Source of the DNA: JBDKGD01 sp964513095
GTDB taxonomy: Bacteria > Patescibacteriota > Minisyncoccia > UBA6257 > 2-01-FULL-56-20
DNA length: 17,181 nucleotides
Assembly: GCA_964513095.1 (NCBI GenBank)
Contig: CAZELH010000014.1
Location: 1-17,181 of the forward strand
Reading direction: 5' to 3'
The position numbers were made by a program, and so were the translations under genes. Position 1 is the first letter of the stretch. Every line of letters starts with the position of its first letter. The notes beneath the pieces were generated by a model. It was not told the origin of the DNA, made no database searches, and saw only the letters and a program-made list of their open reading frames with translations. Of the stretch, positions 12,292-17,181 are shown one piece after another.

Positions 12292-13824
12292 TTATGACAG
12301 TGATTGGATGAAATCCGTGAGTGTTTTTTTCATCACCGTTTCTATTTCGGGAGTGATTTCGCGATGTGTTGTAAGGGCGGTTACCACTGAGTCGGCGGCA
12401 CTTGCATCAAAAAACGCAATCATTTTTTTTACGGTTTCGGCGACATTTATGAGTGGTACGGTATCGAGATATCCATTTGTTGCTGCGTACATGACGATTA
12501 CTTGATGGGCGAGTGTGTATGGATTGCCATCGTTTTGTTTCAAGATTTCCGTTAAGAGTTCGCCACGACGAATTTTGGTAGCGGTGGCAGTATCAACATC
12601 TGATGCGAATTGTACGAATGCTTGTAATTCGCGAAATTGCGCCAATCCTAATCGCATGGTGCCAGCAACTTTCTTCATTGCTTTTGTTTGTGCGGCTGAT
12701 CCCACGCGTGAAACTGATAAACCGACGTTGATGGCGGGACGAATACCTTTGTTGAATAAATCGCTTTCCAAGAAAATTTGTCCGTCGGTAATTGAAATGA
12801 CGTTTGTTGGAATGTACGCGGAAATATCACCTAATTGTGTTTCGATGATTGGAAGCGCGGTGAGCGATCCGCCACCGTGTTCTTTTGAAAGTCGAGCGGC
12901 GCGTTCAAGAAGTCGTGAATGAAGATAGAAAACGTCACCGGGGTACGCTTCACGGCCTGGTGGTCGTTTGAGTAAGAGTGAAATTTGTCGGTAGGCATGT
13001 GCATGCTTTGTGAGATCATCGTAGACAACCAAGGCATCTTCGCCGTTGTCCATAAAGTATTCACCGATGGCGGCACCGGCAAATGGCGCAAGGTACCCAA
13101 AGGCGGCGGGAGCGGATGCTGAAGCGGCAACAATTACTGATGTTTGCAATGCTCCTTTTTCTCGTAACATTTCAACGAGACGGGCGATTTTTGATTCTTT
13201 TTGACCGATGGCAACATAGACGCTAATAACGGGAGTACTGCCATCAGTAGTGGCTTGATTGAGGATTGCATCAATAACTATCGCTGTTTTTCCAGTCTGT
13301 CTATCGCCGATAATAAGTTCGCGTTGTCCGCGACCAATTGGAACCATGGCGTCGATGGCTGCGATGCCGGTTTGAAGTGGTACTGATACCGGTTCTCGCG
13401 CTAATACTCCTGGGGCGGGGCGTTCTAGTGGATTTCTTTGCGTGTGATTTTTACCAAAAATACTTCCGCGACCATCAAGTGGATTGCCAAGAGGATCAAC
13501 GACCCGTCCTAATAGTTCACGTCCTACTGGAATAGAGAGCGTGGTGCCGGTTAACCGGACACGGTTACCAGCTGAAACTGATGCATCGTGATCTAAAATA
13601 AGCGCACCGACCGCATCTTCTTCGAGGTTTAATGCCACCGCTACTACGGTTTTTCCGTCGCTCGTTTCTATCTGGAGAAGTTCTTGGGATTTTGCGTGGG
13701 TGAGTCCCGCGATTCGTGCAACTCCATCGCCAACTTCGCTAATTGTGCCAAATGATTCCCATTCTGGTTTTGGGGTAGCAGTGTCTAATGATTTTTTTAA
13801 TTGTTCTATAAGTTCAAATGACAT
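12292..13824 (-). CDS. atpA: ATP synthase F1 alpha subunit
   Basis: Non-catalytic nucleotide-binding F1 subunit, 510 residues, full length. EVGDGVARIAGL in the beta-barrel domain, PVGRELLGRVVDPLGNPLDG, Walker A GDRQTGKT at 173-180, ALVVYDDLTKHAHAYRQ as Walker B region, RPPGREAYPGDVFYLHSRLLERAA, and SVSRVGSAAQ with the arginine finger. The N-terminus is somewhat short but has the amphipathic helix region contacting delta. 7 nt after atpH; CACCACC precedes the ATG and there is no Shine-Dalgarno. Confidence 0.98.
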   Translation of the reverse strand: MSFELIEQLKKSLDTATPKPEWESFGTISEVGDGVARIAGLTHAKSQELLQIETSDGKTVVAVALNLEEDAVGALILDHDASVSAGNRVRLTGTTLSIPVGRELLGRVVDPLGNPLDGRGSIFGKNHTQRNPLERPAPGVLAREPVSVPLQTGIAAIDAMVPIGRGQRELIIGDRQTGKTAIVIDAILNQATTDGSTPVISVYVAIGQKESKIARLVEMLREKGALQTSVIVAASASAPAAFGYLAPFAGAAIGEYFMDNGEDALVVYDDLTKHAHAYRQISLLLKRPPGREAYPGDVFYLHSRLLERAARLSKEHGGGSLTALPIIETQLGDISAYIPTNVISITDGQIFLESDLFNKGIRPAINVGLSVSRVGSAAQTKAMKKVAGTMRLGLAQFRELQAFVQFASDVDTATATKIRRGELLTEILKQNDGNPYTLAHQVIVMYAATNGYLDTVPLINVAETVKKMIAFFDASAADSVVTALTTHREITPEIETVMKKTLTDFIQSLS

Positions 13825-13831
13825 GGTGGTG

Positions 13832-14227
13832 TTAGTGTTGGGTAAATACTTCTTGAATGAGTCGACGAGCAGAAAAATCCATCGCGTATTGATTGTCTAA
13901 GATTAATTCCACTCCGGCAATGAGGTGTTCGTCGATGGTGGTGTGTGAGTTGGTGATTGCTAAGTTTTTCGCGCATGCGGTGGTAAGTGCATCAATTTCT
14001 TTTTTGGAAATTTCTCGCGCGGTTGTTATCTGTAGTGTGTGCGTCTGTGTTTTTTCTCGGATAAGATTTGCTATTGCTTCTATGATTGCGTTTCGTTTTG
14101 ACCAATCACCATTTCTTTTTACTTGGTGCCACAATGCCGTGCAGAGAAGAGGGATTTTTTTTTCAGGAGTTTTTGAGGCGATTGCTTGGAATGCGCGCGC
14201 GTATGAGTTGGTTGAAAGGTGAGCCAT
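13832..14227 (-). CDS. atpH: ATP synthase delta subunit, short form
   Basis: Peripheral-stalk subunit joining F1 alpha to b, 131 residues against about 175-180 normally. YARAFQAIA near the N-terminus and the C-terminal block TTIDEHLIAGVELILDNQYAMDFSARRLIQEV match the family (ID-x-x-LIGG-x-x-x-x-x-x-x-x-x-D-x-S-x-x-x-x-L). The missing residues come from the N-terminal helical domain and the linker. Position between atpF and atpA confirms the call. The gap to atpF is 2 nt; no Shine-Dalgarno. Confidence 0.92.
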   Translation of the reverse strand: MAHLSTNSYARAFQAIASKTPEKKIPLLCTALWHQVKRNGDWSKRNAIIEAIANLIREKTQTHTLQITTAREISKKEIDALTTACAKNLAITNSHTTIDEHLIAGVELILDNQYAMDFSARRLIQEVFTQH

Positions 14228-14229
14228 GG

Positions 14230-14730
14230 TTATGGAATGCGAACTGCTTTGGACGCTCGACGAATTAACGCGGTATCGACGGCTGTGGGAGCTACTTCGA
14301 TAACGTCAGTGAGTATTTTTTTCACGACAGCAACGGCATCTTTTTGAGCTTGTTCGTGTCCATCCTCGATAATTTGCAGCGCTTCTTTTTTAGCGACTGC
14401 TAATACTTCTTGCTCCTGAGCGCGTGCGCTCTCGAGTATTTGTTTCTTTTTTTCTTGCGCTTTATTGGTGATGGCGGTTGCTATTGCGCTGGCTGTTTCA
14501 CTTGCCTCAAGGAGTGTTTTTTCTTTTAAGACGTCAATGTTGGCAAGTGCTTTTTTTGCATTTTCAGCGTCAGTGACTCCTTGGGCGATTACTGCACGAC
14601 GCGCATTCATAAATGCGATAAGTCGTTTGTAGACGAGTCCGTAGATAACGCCAAAAACTATCAGGAAATTTACTACCTGCGCAATGAATAATCGAATATC
14701 AAGCCCTAGTTTTTCGAGGAGGAGTTCCAT
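14230..14730 (-). CDS. atpF: ATP synthase Fo b subunit
   Basis: Peripheral-stalk b subunit, 166 residues. One N-terminal membrane helix (about 14-35, LFIAQVVNFLIVFGVIYGLV) is followed by KRLIAFMNARR and a long alanine- and charge-rich coiled coil to about residue 145, as in the family. ATG 14730 gives the canonical start; the bases just before it are CCCTCCC, the opposite of a Shine-Dalgarno. The 140 nt separating it from atpE contain a nested inverted-repeat element, the only large gap in the operon. Confidence 0.95.
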   Translation of the reverse strand: MELLLEKLGLDIRLFIAQVVNFLIVFGVIYGLVYKRLIAFMNARRAVIAQGVTDAENAKKALANIDVLKEKTLLEASETASAIATAITNKAQEKKKQILESARAQEQEVLAVAKKEALQIIEDGHEQAQKDAVAVVKKILTDVIEVAPTAVDTALIRRASKAVRIP

Positions 14731-14745
14731 GGGAGGGGAGGGAAA

Positions 14746-14859
14746 CGTAAAACCTAAATCGTTTTAAAGGTGTATGAGTTTTTAACGTTTCAGGTTCTGC
14801 CTGCTAGCCTTCATGAAAGTTTCGGTTTAGTGAACCGGCAGGCAGATTTAGGTTTTACG
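14746..14859. repeat. Nested inverted-repeat element between atpE and atpF
   Basis: Perfect 15-bp outer arms, CGTAAAACCTAAATC (14746-14760) and its complement (14845-14859), enclose an inner 9-bp pair TCTGCCTGC (14796-14804) and GCAGGCAGA (14838-14846) plus a small CTTTCATGAAGG-type palindrome. The outer word CGTAAAACCTAAA also occurs at 345-357 beside another GGCAGGC hairpin. It looks like a 114-bp non-autonomous repeat (MITE- or REP-like). No flanking duplication was identified. Confidence 0.75.
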
Positions 14860-14870
14860 AATTGCGATTT

Positions 14871-15101
14871 CTATGCGAATTTAATAATAAGAGCGATAAC
14901 CAATGCGTAAATAGCCAATGCTTCGGCGAAGGCGATTGCCAAGATCATGGCAGTTTGTACTTTGTTGGCAGCTTCTGGATTGCGTCCAATAGCTTCTAAG
15001 CCGGCAGCGCCTATTTTGCCGATAGCGAATGCAGGGGCGGCGGTACCAATGAATATAGTGAGGGCGGTTGCTAATACTTTCAAACCTTCTGCTTCAATCA
15101 T
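14871..15101 (-). CDS. atpE: ATP synthase Fo c subunit
   Basis: Rotor-ring subunit with two membrane helices joined by a polar loop, 76 residues. The loop carries GRNPEA (R40, N41, P42) and the second helix carries the ion-binding E60 in IAFAEALAIYALV. The residue after E60 is alanine, not serine/threonine, and the helix-1 position used by sodium enzymes for glutamine is isoleucine, so proton coupling is predicted. ATG 15101 gives the family-typical start; an in-frame ATG at 15146, 7 nt after atpB, would add MVFGASYINSFLSIS and is a real alternative given the tight spacing in the operon. Confidence 0.94.
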   Translation of the reverse strand: MIEAEGLKVLATALTIFIGTAAPAFAIGKIGAAGLEAIGRNPEAANKVQTAMILAIAFAEALAIYALVIALIIKFA

Positions 15102-15153
15102 AGATATAGATAAAAATGAATTAATATAGGAAGCACCGAAAACCATTGTGTTG

Positions 15154-15891
15154 TTAGTGCGATTCGTGTGCGATTGCTGTTCCTACAAAGACCACGGTTA
15201 ACATGGAAAATATTAAGGCTTGAACAAAGCCCACGAATATTTCCAAAAATAAAAATGGCAATGGCACGAGGTAGGGAACAAGAAATGCAACGATGACAAG
15301 CAACACCTCGCCCGCAAATACGTTGCCGAATAAACGGAACGAGAATGAAACCATCTTAGCAAATTCACTGATAAATTCCAGTATTCCCACAAAAAAAGCG
15401 ATTGGACCGGAAAAATTGATGAATTTTTTGACGTGTTTTTTTATCCCCAATGCTCCCACGCCGATGATGTGGACTGCGACAATCGCGGCGACACCAAGCC
15501 CGAGAGTAAAGTTTAAATCGGCTCCGGGGGCGCGAAATAGTGGAAAATGTGACTCTCCCTCTTTTAAAAGCACGGATCCAACCCCTGGGAGGAGTCCGAG
15601 CCAATTTGATATGAGGACAAAGAAGAATATAGAGGCGACTAAGGGAAAGTATTTTTCAGACGCCTTGCGAGATCCGAGCACTCCTTCCATTACCGACAGT
15701 ATACCGTCGGTTGCTATCTCTAATGCGTTTTGTAAGAAGTTGGGTGTGTTTTTTAATCCTTTTTGTATGGTTGCCACAACCACTCCCACAATAATGAGCA
15801 TGGCGATGGTTGAAAGAAGGAGGGAGTTGGTGACGGGAAATGTGCCGATGTGGAAGAGGGGTTCGGCAACGAGTGAAATTTCGGGAGCCAT
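15154..15891 (-). CDS. atpB: ATP synthase Fo a subunit
   Basis: Stator subunit forming the proton half-channels, 245 residues from MAPEISLVAEPLFHIG. Five to six membrane helices; the essential arginine is R186 in SFSFRLFGNVFAGE, NWLGLLPG lies near 96-103, and the last helix has FVQALIFSML with the partner glutamine. First gene of the operon; there is no atpI upstream. The reading frame is open for another 56 codons upstream, but those residues do not look like subunit a and an extended -10 promoter overlaps them, so the inner ATG is chosen. Confidence 0.95.
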   Translation of the reverse strand: MAPEISLVAEPLFHIGTFPVTNSLLLSTIAMLIIVGVVVATIQKGLKNTPNFLQNALEIATDGILSVMEGVLGSRKASEKYFPLVASIFFFVLISNWLGLLPGVGSVLLKEGESHFPLFRAPGADLNFTLGLGVAAIVAVHIIGVGALGIKKHVKKFINFSGPIAFFVGILEFISEFAKMVSFSFRLFGNVFAGEVLLVIVAFLVPYLVPLPFLFLEIFVGFVQALIFSMLTVVFVGTAIAHESH

Positions 15892-15901
15892 AATGTGTAT
15901 T

Positions 15902-15910
15902 ACTGTATCA
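15902..15910 (-). promoter_or_regulatory. Extended -10 promoter of the atp operon
   Basis: TGATACAGT (TGn plus TACAGT) ends 10 nt before the atpB ATG. The transcript would start about 4 nt from the start codon. A weak -35, TTGCCT, lies 18 nt upstream of the hexamer. Confidence 0.5.
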
Positions 15911-15954
15911 GGAAAAACGACCAAAAGGCAAAAATTTCTGTGATTCATTTTATT

Positions 15955-16073
15955 ACAACATATTTTGTTTTTGAGCGCGCCTTCATTTTTTCTGCAAAAA
16001 AAATGAGGCTGAATCTCATGATGTTTTCTGCTGAAAACATCATTCCGATACTCTCTCAAATAAAATATGTTGT
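15955..16073. repeat. Branched inverted-repeat structure upstream of atpB
   Basis: A perfect 12-bp outer pair, ACAACATATTTT (15955-15966) and AAAATATGTTGT (16062-16073), encloses two hairpins: CTTCATTTTTT-CTGC-AAAAAAAATGAGG (about 15981-16008, one mismatch and length slack) and ATGATGTTTTC-TGCT-GAAAACATCAT (16018-16043, 11 bp perfect). Both hairpins carry TTTTCTGC at their tips. It could be a structured RNA, a non-autonomous element or a regulatory region between divergent genes. No ORF worth calling lies inside. Confidence 0.6.
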
Positions 16074-16147
16074 ATTGGTGTATCCATAATTCATTTTTTT
16101 GTACTTTTTATCCACTTATTTTTACTTGTGTAATTAAGCAGTGGGTG

Positions 16148-16153
16148 TATAAA
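16148..16153 (+). promoter_or_regulatory. Possible -10 box for the gene at 16194
   Basis: TATAAA directly preceded by TG, with only a poor -35 upstream. It leaves a leader of about 35 nt that includes the Shine-Dalgarno. Confidence 0.3.
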
Positions 16154-16193
16154 GAAAGGAGAAGGTTATTTATTTTTTGAAAAGGAGGGTGCT

Positions 16194-16598
16194 ATGGTTG
16201 CCATCAAAGATCGTTTGGATCAGTTGAAAACTCGAACACAATTTTTTCATACATTGGTAGAAAAGGCGCAAGAATTTGATATTCGTATCGTAAAACACAT
16301 AGAGTCCGATGATGGTGTGGTTTTGCGAGGATTGCTGTACCGTGAGAAAAAACTGATTTTGATTTGCCCATGGCCGAAACAGGGCAGAAAGAGTCTCGGG
16401 TATTTTTGCCCCGGTAAAACATTGGTCCACGAACTTCTTCATGCGCTGTATCCTGAATTTGAAGAGGAGATTATTGCGACGTTGGAAGAGGAGGTGTGGA
16501 GTCGGCTTCATTTTTCACGAAGACGGATGCTGAACGCGATTGCTGAAGGAGGGGGAGCGTGTTTTCCTAAGAAAAAGTCTCATAAAAAAGTGGCGTAG
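16194..16598 (+). CDS. Small putative HELLH zinc metallopeptidase
   Basis: 134 residues. TLVHELLHALYPEFEEEI carries an H-E-x-x-H motif (H79, E80, H83) with acidic candidates for a third ligand at E90-E92, inside a helix as in minimal zincin folds. The N-terminal 75 residues are a charged helix and a few strands (VVLRGLLYREKKLILICP); the C-terminus is basic. There is no signal peptide or membrane segment, so a cytoplasmic site is likely. Family not recognised beyond the motif; the substrate is unknown. AAGGAGG lies 6 nt before ATG 16194. A terminator whose left arm is in the last codons follows. Confidence 0.75.
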   Translation: MVAIKDRLDQLKTRTQFFHTLVEKAQEFDIRIVKHIESDDGVVLRGLLYREKKLILICPWPKQGRKSLGYFCPGKTLVHELLHALYPEFEEEIIATLEEEVWSRLHFSRRRMLNAIAEGGGACFPKKKSHKKVA

Positions 16599-16622
16599 TA
16601 TGTGCTCCGCCACTTTCTTTTT
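16587..16622 (+). terminator. Intrinsic terminator overlapping the 16194 gene's end
   Basis: AAAGTGGCG and CGCCACTTT arms (9 bp) with a 12-nt loop containing the stop codon, followed by CTTTTTG. Confidence 0.88.
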
Positions 16623-16683
16623 GAGTAGTAGTTTTGTATAGTCGTCCTAGCTAATTTCCATTCAATTGAGAGGGGATATCCGT

Positions 16684-17124
16684 ATGACGCAAGAAATTCC
16701 GTCGATTTGTTCAATGTCTACATCGCCGGTTCCTATCACGGCGACGTGGGTTCGAAGTTATTTGGTGCCGCGCACGTATCAATTTGACACGGAAGCGTTA
16801 GATCGAAAAACTGATTGGAGTGATTTGGTTTGTGATGAGGGAGTGTCGGGACGTGTTGATGGTGAGCAGAAAGAAATCATTCGATTGTTGCGCGTGTACG
16901 ACCATCCTTTGGGCGTTATTGAGTATGATGCCACCAAAACACATGTTGGCCAGCGAGGGCGATTTGCGGTATGCGAATTTGATGTTTCCCAGCAACGAGT
17001 AATCTTTGTGCGGTTTGCAAAGCCTCGACCGAATGGGGATATCGGCGTTTTTATCGTTGCGTGGCGGTGGTCTGTTCCGTCTTCTTTTACTAGGGACTCT
17101 CGGGCATGGCTGTTGAGTCCGTAG
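16684..17124 (+). CDS. Hypothetical protein
   Basis: 146 residues, not recognised. It is mostly alternating strands: TATWVRSYLVPRTYQF, EIIRLLRVYDHPLGVIEYD, GRFAVCEFDVSQQRVIFVRFA and DIGVFIVAWRW, suggesting a beta-rich soluble fold. No catalytic motif is evident. ATG 16684 is preferred; AGAGGGG lies about 9 nt upstream, a weaker site than those of neighbouring small genes. TATAGT preceded by TG at 16635-16642 may be its -10. Its own terminator follows. Confidence 0.7.
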   Translation: MTQEIPSICSMSTSPVPITATWVRSYLVPRTYQFDTEALDRKTDWSDLVCDEGVSGRVDGEQKEIIRLLRVYDHPLGVIEYDATKTHVGQRGRFAVCEFDVSQQRVIFVRFAKPRPNGDIGVFIVAWRWSVPSSFTRDSRAWLLSP

Positions 17125-17145
17125 TGGTATTGTCTGGGATTTTCT

Positions 17146-17179
17146 GGCTCATCTGCTGTTTTGCAGACGGGCCTTTTTT
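17146..17179 (+). terminator. Intrinsic terminator at the window end
   Basis: GGCTCATCTGC (17146-17156) pairs with GCAGACGGGCC (17163-17173) with one mismatch and one G-U pair, followed by six T residues. Confidence 0.87.
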
Positions 17180-17181
17180 GT

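Noticed and set aside
12831..13133. Minus-strand alternate frame within atpA
   Set aside because: Out-of-frame shadow of the alpha subunit.
14871..15101. Sodium-dependent ATP synthase
   Set aside because: The Q/E/S-T ligand set is not present around E60 or in helix 1.
15293..15943. 216-codon plus-strand open frame opposite atpB
   Set aside because: Complement of a membrane protein gene, no ribosome site, no recognisable domain.
15892..16059. 56-residue extension of AtpB
   Set aside because: The sequence is unlike subunit a, contains the extended -10 box and runs into the inverted-repeat structure.
15955..16073. tRNA gene in the cloverleaf-like structure
   Set aside because: No T-psi-C or D-arm consensus, no CCA and stem lengths wrong for tRNA.

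Overview
The window looks like chromosomal DNA of a Candidate Phyla Radiation (Patescibacteria, Parcubacteria-like) bacterium. This is inferred from compact proteins (a 754-residue ValRS, a 77-residue ATP synthase epsilon, a 131-residue delta), tight spacing, many small unknown proteins, and intergenic GC-rich palindromes and low-complexity repeats of the kind common in such genomes. No 16S rRNA or other direct taxonomic marker is present. The standard code with TGA as stop fits all genes.

Layout. Positions 1-4203 (minus strand): rpmB, a repeat-rich intergenic stretch, an Hsp20 chaperone, a PrsW-family membrane protease and valS. ValS carries two in-frame segments that look like copies of interspersed repeats. 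Positions 4204-5970 (plus): three small genes, two of unknown function and one with a weak cold-shock/OB-like pattern, with strong terminators. Positions 5922-9505 (minus): tsaD (tRNA t6A synthesis), two unknown or barely recognisable proteins, a compact beta-carbonic-anhydrase-like protein, and a second diverged protein of the same layout. Positions 9648-15891 (minus): the complete F-type ATP synthase operon in the order atpB-E-F-H-A-G-D-C. A nested inverted-repeat element lies between atpE and atpF, and the epsilon subunit lacks its C-terminal helices. Positions 15892-17181: a structured divergent region, then two small plus-strand genes, one with an HELLH metallopeptidase motif.

Together the genes cover translation (L28, ValRS, TsaD), proteostasis (Hsp20, PrsW) and energy (F1Fo, predicted proton-coupled), with a set of small accessory proteins between them. 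The c subunit lacks the sodium-ligand pattern.

The most notable pattern is in the translation signals. The well-recognised genes rpmB, hsp20, prsW, valS, the beta-CA-like gene and atpB have a -10-like box only 8-10 nt upstream of the start codon and no Shine-Dalgarno, so they look leaderless; the internal atp genes also lack Shine-Dalgarno sequences. The poorly recognised small genes at 4933, 5509, 7055-7618, 7869-8279, 8894-9505 and 16194 have clear GGAG/GGAGG sites, and those at 4321 and 16684 have weaker G-rich sites. No tRNA, rRNA, CRISPR array, transposase or integrase was seen.
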